A stretch of 64,000 nucleotides of DNA from Okibacterium fritillariae (GCF_900167575.1 NZ_FUZP01000003.1:124001-188000); one strand, 5' to 3'. Shown: positions 43,529-52,287, counted from the first letter of the stretch. A program made the numbers and translations. Notes: generated by a model from the letters alone, not told the origin.

Positions 43529-44470
43529 TCAGTTCGTGGGTTCAGGCAGCTGTGTGCGGGCCGCTGAGCCAAGCCATGCTCGCGCTTCCGCTTCACGCTG
43601 CGCGCGTTCCTCGAGTTCTTCCGTCGACTCCCGGGTTGCGCCGGCCGGTTCGGCCTGACGTTCTCGGGTGTCTTCTACGATGGCGACGCCGCTCACCCGG
43701 CGCTCGTGCGAGGCCCTATCGAGCGTTCCGCGTGCCACGGCTGTTTCTCCGGGCGGTGGCACGGGAACGTTGTCTGATCGAAAACGCCGCCCGGATGCAT
43801 CCCCCGCCGCCATTCGACGCCGACCGCTTCTCGTGCCGACGTGCGGTGAGGCGGGTCCGTTGCGAGCGCGCTCTTCGGGACTGCGGTCGTCGTGCCAGGG
43901 GATGTCTCGGGCGTCGAGCCTGGCCAGGAGCTGCCCGTTCCAGTCCATCTCCGCGCAGATCATGTGCCGACGGAATTGCCGGTGCAAGACGTACATCTCG
44001 GGCACACCGCGCTCGTCGGCCTCTCTGGTGGCTTCGTCGATGGCTTCGATCTCGGCGGTCAGGTGACGATTGCGTCGGGCGACGGCTTCGTGAACGACAT
44101 CGGCCGCGAGCGCATGCATCCCGGATATAGCGAGGATGTATTCGGGATACTCCTCGGCGGGCAGTTCTACCATGTGCTGCAGTTCGCGCTCATAGGCTTC
44201 GCGCCCGGCCTGCGTGATTTCGAATGTGGTCCGCTCCGGTCTCGGACCTCGACGGAATGTTTCGAATTCGGCGGCGTATCCGCGATCTTCCAGCGCGTAC
44301 ACCGCGCGGTACAGAGATCCTGGGCTGACGTTGACGACGCGATCCTCGCCGCGCTTCAGGGCCAGCTGATACATCTCGTAGGCATGCATCGGTCGTTCCG
44401 CGAGAAACCCGAGTGCCGCGACGCGAATCATCGGCATCCCAAGGCCTTCGCCCTGTTTCCGTCGATTCAT
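43529..44470 (-). CDS. PadR-family transcriptional regulator
   Basis: 313-aa repressor. The N-terminal winged helix starts IRVAALGFLAERPMHAYEMY and contains SPGSLYRAVYALEDRGY and PERTTFEITQAGREAYE, all PadR hallmarks. A coiled central part is followed by a long Arg/Glu-rich C-terminal extension (after ~190) without recognisable domain; most PadR proteins end near 180-200 aa. ATG 44470 lies 58 bases downstream of the operator cluster. It probably represses itself and the MFS exporter. Confidence 0.92.
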   Translation of the reverse strand: MNRRKQGEGLGMPMIRVAALGFLAERPMHAYEMYQLALKRGEDRVVNVSPGSLYRAVYALEDRGYAAEFETFRRGPRPERTTFEITQAGREAYERELQHMVELPAEEYPEYILAISGMHALAADVVHEAVARRNRHLTAEIEAIDEATREADERGVPEMYVLHRQFRRHMICAEMDWNGQLLARLDARDIPWHDDRSPEERARNGPASPHVGTRSGRRRMAAGDASGRRFRSDNVPVPPPGETAVARGTLDRASHERRVSGVAIVEDTRERQAEPAGATRESTEELEERAQREAEARAWLGSAARTQLPEPTN

Positions 44471-44527
44471 ATCATCACCGCCCCCATCGTCCTGTCGGCG
44501 ACAGGAACATTCTTTTCACGTTTCCGG

Positions 44528-44586
44528 TATTCCAGATGGACTATTCCATCTGGAATAGTCCATCTGGAATATACCGCCTGGAATAG
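44528..44586. promoter_or_regulatory. PadR operator cluster
   Basis: The 13-base half-site TCCATCTGGAATA occurs inverted at 44528-44540, direct at 44545-44557 and again at 44559-44571, with a degenerate copy at 44574-44586 (CCGCCTGGAATAG). The first two form a perfect 13-bp-arm palindrome with a 4-base spacer; CTATTCCA/TGGAATAG in its middle is itself perfect. The placement just upstream of the padR gene fits autoregulation. Confidence 0.75.
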
Positions 44587-44732
44587 CTCAAACCAAGAAA
44601 AAAGTGCGGCCCAGGCAGCACGGGGCTGCTCGAGAACGTCCGCCATCTCCGACGACATCCGAACGACACGATGCGGAGCTCGAACGCCTCCGCGGTCTCG
44701 GCAACAGCAGCAACGCACGACGGAGCGGCAGG

Positions 44733-44963
44733 CCGCTAGGAAACGAGGCACGACGAGGCGACGGTCCGCTAGGAAACGAGGCACGACGAGGCGACGGTCC
44801 GCTAGGAAACGAGGCACGACGAGGCAACGGTCCGCTAGGAAACGAGGCACAACGTAGCGGCAGGCCGCGAGAAAACGAGGCACGACGTGGCGACGGACCG
44901 CGAGAAAACGAGGCAGACCGAAACGACGGGCCGCGACGAAACGAGGCACGCCGTGCCTCGAGG
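44733..44963. repeat. 33-bp tandem array (seven units)
   Basis: Seven head-to-tail 33-base units starting at CCGC, with core CTAGGAAACGAGGCACG. Units 1 and 2 are identical, unit 3 differs by one base, and units 4-7 are progressively divergent. The last unit ends in a perfect 9-1-9 palindrome, CGAGGCACG-C-CGTGCCTCG (44942-44960), that contains the core inverted. There are no spacers, so it is not CRISPR. Both strands are open across it (11-residue peptide repeats), but codon choice on the plus strand (CTA, GGA, GCA, CGA) is unlike the genome, and the minus frame would also translate the PadR operator. Confidence 0.8.
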
Positions 44964-45012
44964 CGACGTGGTGCGGGGCGAGGCTACGGAGCGTGGAGAG
45001 GCGACCAACGGA

Positions 45013-45086
45013 TCGACGGAGCGCGGAGCGGCTCGACGGAGCGCGGAACGGCTCGACGGAGTGCGGAGCGGCTCGACGTGGCGCGG
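45013..45086. repeat. 20-bp tandem array
   Basis: Three 20-base units (TCGACGGAGCGCGGAGCGGC and one-base variants) and a partial fourth, about 50 bases after the 33-bp array. A 20-base period cannot maintain a reading frame, which argues that this stretch is non-coding. Confidence 0.75.
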
Positions 45087-45231
45087 AGACGCGGCCAACG
45101 GCGTGGGAGGCGGCGCCACAAGGAGGCGCCGCGCGGAAGTGGGGGCCTTGCCGAATGTGACGTGGCAGGCGCCAGACGGCGGGACCGTCAGACGGTGTGG
45201 CGAAGCGGGCCCGTCACGACCCGCTAGAGCG

Positions 45232-45471
45232 CTAAGGGGTGGGCGCGGTCGGGCAGTAGAGCTGCGTGCGCTCGCCCGAGCGGTCGACGCGGTGCTCGGA
45301 CATGGGCGCTCCACAGAGCGGGCACGGGTTGTCGACCGACGACGGCGCCGACGGCTCGTTGCGATCGCCGAGGGGCGGCGGGCCCAGATAGGGCAGCAGC
45401 GTGGCGGTGAGCCAACCGGTGATGCCACCGGCCTCCTTCACCGTCAGACGCTTCTTTTTGCTTCGTGCCAT
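45232..45471 (-). CDS. Small zinc-ribbon protein
   Basis: 79-aa protein: MARSKKKRLTVKEAGGITGW, then a hydrophobic LTATLLPYLG, and a C-terminal zinc-ribbon-like CPLCGAPMSEHRVDRSG...LYCP with three Cys and a His. No named family recognised. It is divergent from the OhrR-like gene, sharing a 38-base intergenic region that contains the operator, so it may be under the same control. Confidence 0.65.
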   Translation of the reverse strand: MARSKKKRLTVKEAGGITGWLTATLLPYLGPPPLGDRNEPSAPSSVDNPCPLCGAPMSEHRVDRSGERTQLYCPTAPTP

Positions 45472-45476
45472 AATGA

Positions 45477-45492
45477 TTAGTGTACATACTAA
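45477..45492. promoter_or_regulatory. OhrR-type operator
   Basis: TTAGTGTACATACTAA: arms TTAGT / ACTAA with an inner GTAC, an AT-rich dyad just upstream of the MarR-family gene and overlapping the start region of the divergent gene. It is similar in form to MarR/OhrR boxes. Confidence 0.55.
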
Positions 45493-45509
45493 ATGCGGAG
45501 GGTGCTCGG

Positions 45510-46034
45510 ATGTCGGCAGCTGAACGAACGCACGCAACGGCGCAGACCGCGGCCGGGGCCGAGATGCTGCCCGCCGAGGCCGATGTGCTCGCGGTCGAGA
45601 ACCAGGTCTGCTTCGCATTGGCCGTCGCGTCGCGCAGCGTGTTGGCGCTGTACCGGCCCGTGCTCGAACCGCTTGGGCTGACGCATCCTCAATATCTGGT
45701 GATGCTCGCGCTGTGGGAGAACGAGCCGCACTCGGTGAAAGAGCTCGGGCAGGTGCTGCAGCTCGAGCCGGCCACGTTGTCCCCCTTACTCAAGCGCCTG
45801 GAAGCAGCCGGGCTCGTGCAGCGCCGGCGCTCCGCGCACGATGAACGCGTTCTCGACATCACACTGAGCGACACGGGGCGGGCGCTGCGATCGAAGGCCG
45901 AAGGCATCCCGACCACCATCGTCGGAGAACTTGGCATGACGCTCGACGAACTCGACGGCCTGCGCTCCACGCTGCACAGGCTCATCGCCGCAGCGGCACC
46001 CAGCGAGCCAGCAGCACCCTCCGCGACTCGGTAG
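45510..46034 (+). CDS. OhrR-like MarR-family regulator
   Basis: 174-aa peroxide-responsive repressor. It carries ENQVCFALAVASRSVLALY with the single conserved redox cysteine (Cys34) expected in OhrR, then LGLTHPQYLVMLALWEN, LQLEPATLSPLLKRLEAAG and RRRSAHDERVLDITLSDTG in the winged helix. ATG 45510 is chosen; a GTG 30 bases upstream lies in the operator. No ohr peroxidase gene is adjacent, so the target is itself, the divergent zinc-ribbon gene or a gene outside the window. Confidence 0.88.
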   Translation: MSAAERTHATAQTAAGAEMLPAEADVLAVENQVCFALAVASRSVLALYRPVLEPLGLTHPQYLVMLALWENEPHSVKELGQVLQLEPATLSPLLKRLEAAGLVQRRRSAHDERVLDITLSDTGRALRSKAEGIPTTIVGELGMTLDELDGLRSTLHRLIAAAAPSEPAAPSATR

Positions 46035-46187
46035 CGCAACCGCCGCCGAAGCCGGAGCCTCGTGGAAGCCGCTGTGCAACGGAGGTCGCTGCTCGAAGGA
46101 ATACACCGCACAACCGCCGCCGCGGCGCCGCGCTCGTCCGGCCTCACAAAGATGCTGCGCGAACCGTGCTCCGGTTCGACGCCCGGG

Positions 46188-46955
46188 TCAGGGCCAGAGC
46201 GTCGACTCGATCGACGACGTCATCTCCTGGGTGATCGTGTTCTCGTCACCGATCGTGCCCGCAAGCCAGGTGGACACCCACAGGCCGTCGCGGAAGAAAT
46301 ACTCTTCGGCGGTGTACCACTCGTCCAGCCGCTGGAAGATGCGGCATTTCGTGCCCTCTTCCCAGTCCTCGCACGAGGCACCGTTCGCCACGGCGAGCGC
46401 GATGGCCTCATCCTGTTGCGCGGGCGTGACCGCGTTGACGGAACTCGCCGTGCCGCCCTCGGTGGGTCCACCCCAGCGGCAGTCGATACCGGGCAAGCTC
46501 GCGCGGAGCGCCTCGATATCGGGGATGCGCGAGATGATCGGCTCGAGAAGCGGGCTATTCAACTCGGCCGAACCATACGTGTCGAGGTAGGCCTGGTCGA
46601 AGATCTTGTAGCAATCCGTCGGCAGAGCGACCGGAGCCGCCGGCTCGACGGGAGCCGCGCTGGACGTGGCCGGGGGCGCGGCGGTCGGTGACGCGGACGG
46701 AACCGCGGTGGCCGACGCCGAGACCGAAGCCGAAGGTGTCGACGACGAGAGGGGGTTGCTGCCCGAACGAGTGAGGAAGAACACGACGACGAGCGTGATG
46801 ATCACCACCGCGGCCAGAATTCCGCCGACGAGGAGCCACACCCGGCGCTTCGAGGACGACCCCTTCAGAGGTTCGCCGCTCGCTCCGACGTCGGACGCTC
46901 CGGAATCCTCCGGCTGCAGACCATCGCGCGAACCCATCGACATGCGAACCCCCAT
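46188..46955 (-). CDS. Single-pass membrane protein with Ser/Pro/Ala linker
   Basis: 255-aa protein. It has a charged cytoplasmic N-terminus, one transmembrane helix near 39-60 (WLLVGGILAAVVIITLVVVF), an extracellular low-complexity linker (SASVSASATAVPSASPTAA) and a C-terminal domain with four Cys (TDCYKIF, GIDCRWGG, ASCEDWEEGTKCRIF), probably two disulfides. Similar layouts occur in uncharacterised actinobacterial surface proteins. Alternative starts exist at 46943 and 46937. Function unknown. Confidence 0.75.
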   Translation of the reverse strand: MGVRMSMGSRDGLQPEDSGASDVGASGEPLKGSSSKRRVWLLVGGILAAVVIITLVVVFFLTRSGSNPLSSSTPSASVSASATAVPSASPTAAPPATSSAAPVEPAAPVALPTDCYKIFDQAYLDTYGSAELNSPLLEPIISRIPDIEALRASLPGIDCRWGGPTEGGTASSVNAVTPAQQDEAIALAVANGASCEDWEEGTKCRIFQRLDEWYTAEEYFFRDGLWVSTWLAGTIGDENTITQEMTSSIESTLWP

Positions 46956-47063
46956 CTCGAGGGCGTCGATGCGCCCTCCCCCACTCCGAAAACCTTGTCG
47001 TGGTCCAATCTATCGGGCGGCAGCGCGCATCGATGAGCACGGGGACTCCGCGATAATGGGCGG

Positions 47064-48011
47064 GTGAGCGATTACCTCGAACTGCCCGGCTTCACCCACG
47101 TCTACTCCGGCAAGGTGCGTGACCTGTACGAGCCCGACGCCGAGCGCACCGATGGCGCGGCCGGGCGCATGCTCGTCGTCGCCAGCGACCGGGTCAGCGC
47201 CTTCGACCACGTCCTGTCGCCCGCCATCCCGGGCAAAGGTGAGCTGCTGACCACGTTGAGCCTGTGGTGGTTCGACCGGCTGTCCGATGTTCCCAACCAT
47301 CTCGTGGCCGATCACGAACTGCGCTCGGATGACGCGGCCAGCGATCCGGCCACCGTGCGCGAAATCATCCCCACCGAGGTGGTCGGCCGCAGCATGCTCG
47401 TCAAGAAGCTCGACATGTTCCCCGTCGAATGCGTCGTGCGCGGCTACCTGACCGGGTCGGGCTGGAAAGAGTACGAGGCCGACCAGAGCGTGTGCGGCAT
47501 CCCGCTGCCCGCCGGCCTGCAGAACGGCGACCGGTTGCCCGAGCCGCTCTTCACCCCCGCCTACAAGGCGCCGCTCGGCGAACACGACGAGAACATCAGC
47601 TACGAGCGCGTCGTCGAACTCATCGGCGCCGACGACGCGGCAGCACTGCGCGACCTCTCGCTCTCCATCTACCGCCGCGCCTCCGCCCTCGCCGAGCCCG
47701 CCGGGGTCATCCTCGCCGACACCAAGTTCGAATTCGGCCGCGACCCCCACACGGGCGAGATCGTCCTGGCCGACGAAGTGCTCACGTCCGACTCGTCCCG
47801 CTATTGGGATGCCGAGGCGTGGGCATCCGGCGGAACCCCGGCCGAGCGCATGGCCTCGTTCGACAAGCAGATCGTGCGCGACTGGCTGGCCGCGAACTGG
47901 GACCAGACGGGCACCCCGCCCGAGCTGCCCGCCGACATCGTCGCGCGCACGACCGAGCGCTACCAAGACATCCTCACGCTTCTGACGGGTGCGGCGGCCG
48001 CCACCCGATAG
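47064..48011 (+). CDS. purC: Phosphoribosylaminoimidazole-succinocarboxamide synthase
   Basis: SAICAR synthetase (315 aa), purine biosynthesis. Motifs: GFTHVYSGKVRDLYEP, VVASDRVSAFDHVL, VVRGYLTGSGWKEYE, ADTKFEFGRDPHTGEIVLAD and EVLTSDSSRYWDAEAW. GTG start 47064. It is not adjacent to purD, which lies 26 kb upstream. It precedes a histidine phosphatase gene by 60 bases. Confidence 0.97.
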   Translation: MSDYLELPGFTHVYSGKVRDLYEPDAERTDGAAGRMLVVASDRVSAFDHVLSPAIPGKGELLTTLSLWWFDRLSDVPNHLVADHELRSDDAASDPATVREIIPTEVVGRSMLVKKLDMFPVECVVRGYLTGSGWKEYEADQSVCGIPLPAGLQNGDRLPEPLFTPAYKAPLGEHDENISYERVVELIGADDAAALRDLSLSIYRRASALAEPAGVILADTKFEFGRDPHTGEIVLADEVLTSDSSRYWDAEAWASGGTPAERMASFDKQIVRDWLAANWDQTGTPPELPADIVARTTERYQDILTLLTGAAAATR

Positions 48012-48071
48012 GGCCCGGCGCTCAACACGTCAACCACTTGTCTGCCCCCGGGGGCTGGATAGCCTGAAAGT

Positions 48072-48869
48072 ATGGCTGTCACAGAACTCTGGCTCATCCG
48101 GCACGGCGAGAGCATCGCCAACCGGGCCGCGAGCGCCGCCGAAGCGGAGGGCGCCGAGGTCATCCACATCGAGATGCGCGACGCCGACGTGCCCCTCTCG
48201 GAGGACGGCGAGCAGCAGGCCGCCGCGCTCGGGTCGGTCTTCGCCGACCACGACGAACGGCTGCGCCACGACAGCACCCGACTGTGGGTGTCGAACTACC
48301 TGCGCGCCCGACAAACCCTCGCCATCGCCCTCGATGCGGCGCAGCTGCCGCTCTCGCCGCGGCGCGACGAACGGCTGCGCGACCGCGAGCTCGGCATCCT
48401 CGACCTACTCACGCGCCACGGCGTGCAGACGCGGCATCCCGAAGAAGAGGAGCGCCGCGACTGGCTCGGCAAGTTCTCCTACCGACCGCCCGGCGGCGAA
48501 TCCTGGGCCGACCTGGCCCTGCGGCTGCGCAGCGTGCTGCGCGACATCGAGGACGATGCGCACGACACCGGTTCGGACAGCCTCGGGGTGATCGTCGCCC
48601 ACGACTCGATCGTCATGCTGCTGCTCTACGTGTGCCTCGGCTGGGACGAGGCCGAACTGCTCGAATTCGCCGCGTCGCACTCGGTGAAGAACGCGTCGCT
48701 GACCCGCATCAGCCGCGGCGCCCCCGGCGAGCCCTGGAAGCTCGACGATTTCTCGGACACCACCCACCTCGAACGCGCCGGCGCACCCGTCACCCACCAT
48801 TCGGGCGAGCGCGACGACACTCGCAGCGAAGGGTCGCCCGAGGCGGCCGTCATCGGAGGAAGAGCATGA
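48072..48869 (+). CDS. Histidine phosphatase family protein
   Basis: 265-aa phosphoglycerate-mutase-like phosphatase. The catalytic His is in LWLIRHGESIANRAAS, Arg/Glu contacts lie in DADVPLSEDGEQQAAAL and VSNYLRARQTLAIAL, and the second His is in VIVAHDSIVMLLL. The product is likely a small-molecule phosphatase; substrate unknown. Its stop overlaps the start of the NAD(P)HX dehydratase gene (ATGA), so the two are co-expressed. Confidence 0.9.
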   Translation: MAVTELWLIRHGESIANRAASAAEAEGAEVIHIEMRDADVPLSEDGEQQAAALGSVFADHDERLRHDSTRLWVSNYLRARQTLAIALDAAQLPLSPRRDERLRDRELGILDLLTRHGVQTRHPEEEERRDWLGKFSYRPPGGESWADLALRLRSVLRDIEDDAHDTGSDSLGVIVAHDSIVMLLLYVCLGWDEAELLEFAASHSVKNASLTRISRGAPGEPWKLDDFSDTTHLERAGAPVTHHSGERDDTRSEGSPEAAVIGGRA

Positions 48870-49831
48870 GCGACACCGACACGACCTCGGCAGACCACAC
48901 GGATGCCTCGCCCACAGCCTCTCAACAGACATCCGAAGCGCGACCCGGCGTGACGCCCACGCCGACCGTCATCACACCGAACCTGTTGCGCGAGTGGACA
49001 CTCCCGGGCGGTGGTGACTCGAAGTACGGCCGCGGGCAGGTCGTCGTCGTGGGCGGCGCCCTCCGGTCCCCCGGTGCCGCGCAGCTCGCGGGTCTCGCCG
49101 CCCTGCGCGTCGGGGCCGGCCGGCTCACACTCGCCGTCGCCCGGTCGGTCGCACCGCACGTGGCCGTGGCCGTGCCCGAATCGGGCGTCGCACCGCTGGC
49201 CGAAACCGACGACGGCCACGTCGCCGGAGCCTCCGTGCGAGACATCGCCGACGACCTCTCCTCCGCCGATGTCGTGCTCATGGGGCCGGGCCTCGACGAC
49301 GCCGACGAAGCCGAAGCGCTGCTGCGCGAGCTCCCCGACCTGCTCGGGGACGACACCATCCTGGCCCTGGATGCCTACGCGCTCGGCGTCCTCCCGAAAG
49401 TCGACGAGATTGTGCAGACCTTCGCGAACCGACTCGTCCTCACCCCCAACACGAGCGAGGCCGACCGCCTGCTCGAGCGCGATTCCGACGAGGATGCCGA
49501 CACCGACCTCGTCGCCGACACCCTCGCCATCGCGCGCCGCTACCAGGCCGTCGTCTCGTGCCACAACGTCATCGCCCACCCGGACGGCCGCGTCTGGCAG
49601 TCGGGCACGGGTCACAGCGGCCTCGGCACATCCGGCTCGGGAGACGTTCTCGCGGGTGCCATCACGGGACTCTGCGCGCGTGGAGCCGAGCCGGCGCAGG
49701 CCGCCGTCTGGGCCTCGCACGCGCACGCCGCCGCCGGAGATCGGCTCTCGGTGCGCGTCGGCCCGCTCGGTTTCCTCGCTCGCGAACTGCTCGACGAGCT
49801 GCCCCTCATCCTCGTCGAGGTCGAAGGCTAG
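48866..49831 (+). CDS. nnrD: ADP-dependent NAD(P)H-hydrate dehydratase
   Basis: Nucleotide-repair enzyme (321 aa) that restores damaged NAD(P)HX using ADP (ribokinase-like fold). Signature regions are SKYGRGQVVVVGGALRSPGA, VLMGPGLDDADEAEAL, LVLTPNTSEADRLL and the Gly-rich GTSGSGDVLAGAITGLCARG with the catalytic Asp. Only the dehydratase half is present; no epimerase domain is fused. The N-terminal ~35 residues are Thr/Ser-rich and probably disordered. Confidence 0.93.
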   Translation: MSDTDTTSADHTDASPTASQQTSEARPGVTPTPTVITPNLLREWTLPGGGDSKYGRGQVVVVGGALRSPGAAQLAGLAALRVGAGRLTLAVARSVAPHVAVAVPESGVAPLAETDDGHVAGASVRDIADDLSSADVVLMGPGLDDADEAEALLRELPDLLGDDTILALDAYALGVLPKVDEIVQTFANRLVLTPNTSEADRLLERDSDEDADTDLVADTLAIARRYQAVVSCHNVIAHPDGRVWQSGTGHSGLGTSGSGDVLAGAITGLCARGAEPAQAAVWASHAHAAAGDRLSVRVGPLGFLARELLDELPLILVEVEG

Positions 49832-50179
49832 TCAGTCGTCGTCGCGTTTTCCGTCGCGGCGCCCTGAGCGCTGCGTCCCGCGCTCCGACATCATCGACAG
49901 CACGAACAGCAGCCACAGCAGCGCGAAGATCACGAGCGCCGCGACGAGGTCACTCCACCGTGCGGGGAAGAGTCGGCCGTCGATCGACAACACGAGCACC
50001 GTTTCGATCACCGCGAAAGCCCCGAAGAACACAGCGAGGATGATTCGAGTCTTGCGAATGCTGCGGCCGCGCAGATGCATCTCGGTGCGGCGCATCTCGA
50101 GGATCAGAGCCAGCAGGAGCACCGGCATGATCTGTGAGAGCGCCGTCGCCGTGGGGGCATCGAACAGCCACATCTCCAT
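49832..50179 (-). CDS. Small membrane protein, unknown
   Basis: 115-aa protein with three predicted helices (LSQIMPVLLLALILEM, ILAVFFGAFAVIETVLVL, LVAALVIFALLWLLFVLSMM) and a charged Arg/Asp tail. No family recognised. It follows the ABC permease gene by 9 bases on the same strand, so it may belong to that operon. Its stop codon directly abuts the convergent dehydratase stop. Confidence 0.65.
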   Translation of the reverse strand: MEMWLFDAPTATALSQIMPVLLLALILEMRRTEMHLRGRSIRKTRIILAVFFGAFAVIETVLVLSIDGRLFPARWSDLVAALVIFALLWLLFVLSMMSERGTQRSGRRDGKRDDD

Positions 50180-50188
50180 GATGCGAGG

Positions 50189-51064
50189 TTACGCGTCGCG
50201 CCGCTTCAACAACACGGCTGCGACGACCAGCGACACGACGGCCCAGGCCACGCTCACGATAACGGCGACCCAACCCTCGACATCCGTCGACCCGGTCGGG
50301 ATGGTGTGCATCTGCCCGCCCGCGCTGGACAGCAAGTAGGGGGCGAGGTCGTGCAGCCACTCGAGCGGAACGAGCAGGAAGAGGGGCGGCAGGATGAGCA
50401 GCACACCCACGGCCGCGGCGATCGCGCCGGCGCCGCTGCGGATGATCGTGCCGAGGCCCAGCGAGAAGACCGCCACGATGGCGAGGTAGGCGGCGCCGCC
50501 GATGAGGGCGATGACGGTCTGCGGGTCGTCGAGGTGGGCCTCGAAACCCTTGCCCTCGAGGATGGGCGTGACGATCAGGTAGGTGCCGAACAGCGTGATC
50601 AGCCCGACGCCGAACGTGACGAGCGCCAGCACGACGGCCTTGGCGAACAGCACGGGCAGGCGCTTCGGAACGGCCGCGAGCGAGGAACGGATCATGCCCG
50701 TCGAGTACTCGCTCGTGATGTTGAGCGCTCCGAGGATGGCGGCGACGAGCGAGGCCATCGACATGCCCGCGGTTGCCGAAGTAAGGGCCCAGTCGGTGGC
50801 AGCGGCAGCGGCAGCATCGGCCGGGCTGCCCGGGCCACCGGGACCACCAGCGGCACCGGCATCCCCCGCCTCGAGGAAGGTGGCGATCAACAGGCCGAGA
50901 CCCACGCTGATGAGCACGAGGATGGCGAGCGACCACACGGTCGAGCGCACGGTCGTCAGCTTGATCCATTCGGAGACGAGCAGGCCGCCGAAGGTGAGCT
51001 TGCCGCGCTGGGCGGGTGCGGGGGCGCCCGCGTGGGAACGGCTGGGGGCGGATGTCGTGCTCAT
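50189..51064 (-). CDS. ABC-2-type transporter permease
   Basis: 291-aa membrane component with six helices of the ABC-2 family: VSEWIKLTTVRSTVWSLAIL near the N-terminus, SEYSTGMIRSSLAAVPKRL in the first loop, and a C-terminal VAVIVSVAWAVVSLVVAAVL. The start ATG 51064 overlaps the ATPase stop (ATGA). Together they form a small exporter of unknown substrate; many such pairs export peptides or drugs. Confidence 0.9.
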   Translation of the reverse strand: MSTTSAPSRSHAGAPAPAQRGKLTFGGLLVSEWIKLTTVRSTVWSLAILVLISVGLGLLIATFLEAGDAGAAGGPGGPGSPADAAAAAATDWALTSATAGMSMASLVAAILGALNITSEYSTGMIRSSLAAVPKRLPVLFAKAVVLALVTFGVGLITLFGTYLIVTPILEGKGFEAHLDDPQTVIALIGGAAYLAIVAVFSLGLGTIIRSGAGAIAAAVGVLLILPPLFLLVPLEWLHDLAPYLLSSAGGQMHTIPTGSTDVEGWVAVIVSVAWAVVSLVVAAVLLKRRDA

Positions 51065-52077
51065 CGGGTCGCCTCCTGGGCGTCGGAAGCGGAAGCAGCG
51101 GAAGCAGAAGCGGAAGTAGACGGCGCGGCGGCGTGGGCACCGGCGGGCGCCGAGTCCTGCTCGCCCACCCCGGTTCGATACTCGACCTCGTCTTGTGTGA
51201 GGCGCATGAACACGTCCTCGAGCGACGCCGACGTGGGCGTGAGCTCGTGCAACGCGATGCCGTTCGCGGCGGCCGTTTCGCCGATGATCTCGGCGGTCAG
51301 CCCCGTCACCGAGGCGGTTCCGGGAGACACGGGCGCGAGCGCGACGTTCGGCCGGCCGAGCGCCACGAGGGCCGCGGCCAACTCGTCGATGCGCGGGCTC
51401 TTCACCTGCACGGCCGCGGTCTGGTCACCGGCGAGGATGTCGGCGATCGGAGCATCCGCAATCACGCGGCCCCGGCCCAACACGATCAGGTGGTCGGCGG
51501 TCTGAGCCATCTCGCTCATGAGGTGCGACGACAGCAGAACCGTGCGCCCCTCGGCGGCGAGGTAGCGCACCAGCTGGCGCACCCACAGCACGCCCTCGGG
51601 GTCGAGGCCGTTGACGGGTTCGTCGAGGATGAGCACGCGCGGGTCGCCCAGCAGGGCCGCCGCGATGCCGAGGCGCTGCCCCATGCCGAGCGAGAAGCCG
51701 CCGACGCGTTTCTTGGCCACGCCCGTGAGGCCGGTCATCTCGATGACCTCGTTCACGCGCGACGTGGGGATGCCGTGGGTGGCCGCCATGGCGCGGAGGT
51801 GGTTGTAGGCGCTGCGGCCCGTGTGCACGGCCTTGGCGTCGAGCAGTACGCCGACCTCGTGCAGCGGGGCCGGGTAGTCGGCGTACGGCTTGCCGTCGAC
51901 CGTCACGGAGCCGCTCGTCGGGCGGTCGAGCCCCACGATCATGCGCATGGTGGTGGACTTGCCGGCGCCGTTGGGCCCAAGGAACCCCGTGACCTTGCCG
52001 GATTGGACGGTGAAACTCACGTCGTTGACGGCGGTCTTATCGCCGTACTGTTTCGTGAGCGAACGGGCTTCGATCAT
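51061..52077 (-). CDS. ABC exporter ATPase
   Basis: 338-aa nucleotide-binding protein: Walker A GPNGAGKSTTMR, signature FSLGMGQRLGIAAALLGDP, Walker B VLILDEPVNGLDPEG and switch His in LLSSHLMSEMAQ. A C-terminal extension (after ~235) with an Ala/Ser tail is typical of the DrrA/CcmA group. The start at 52077 has a GAGGAC site. It is the partner of the permease that follows. Confidence 0.93.
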   Translation of the reverse strand: MIEARSLTKQYGDKTAVNDVSFTVQSGKVTGFLGPNGAGKSTTMRMIVGLDRPTSGSVTVDGKPYADYPAPLHEVGVLLDAKAVHTGRSAYNHLRAMAATHGIPTSRVNEVIEMTGLTGVAKKRVGGFSLGMGQRLGIAAALLGDPRVLILDEPVNGLDPEGVLWVRQLVRYLAAEGRTVLLSSHLMSEMAQTADHLIVLGRGRVIADAPIADILAGDQTAAVQVKSPRIDELAAALVALGRPNVALAPVSPGTASVTGLTAEIIGETAAANGIALHELTPTSASLEDVFMRLTQDEVEYRTGVGEQDSAPAGAHAAAPSTSASASAASASDAQEATR

Positions 52078-52287
52078 GCGGATGTCCTCACTGTGGCGGA
52101 GATTCCATGCTGACAGGGCGACCATACGGGCCACAATCGTCCGTCAGGGGGACATTCCGCCCGTCACTGCACCCGTCGGAGTAGGCCGCCGGAGTCGACC
52201 GCGGGGTGAGGGCGAGCGATTGTACGCTCACCGTCGCACGCGAAGAAAGCCCCTGCAGAGCATCCGCACCGGGCGTAGGTTGGAGTC

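Larger units (their letters stand above)
44587..45231. other. Gene-poor repeat-rich interval
   Basis: About 645 bases between the PadR operator and the zinc-ribbon gene. It holds the 33-bp and 20-bp arrays and purine-rich low-complexity sequence. The open frames present are Arg/Gly-rich without ribosome sites or known domains. I see no tRNA or clear RNA fold other than the palindrome at 44942-44960. Confidence 0.6.

Noticed and set aside
44467-44949. Minus-strand frame with VVPRFLADRRL repeats ending at the padR start
   Set aside because: It would translate straight through the palindromic operator and promoter and has no ribosome site. The repeat peptide may just reflect the 33-bp DNA array; kept only as a finding.
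44733-45086. CRISPR array
   Set aside because: Units are contiguous with no unique spacers, and no cas genes are present.
44604-45227. Plus-strand Arg/Gly-rich 207-codon frame
   Set aside because: Rare codons for this genome, no ribosome site, and the downstream 20-bp array breaks any repeat register.
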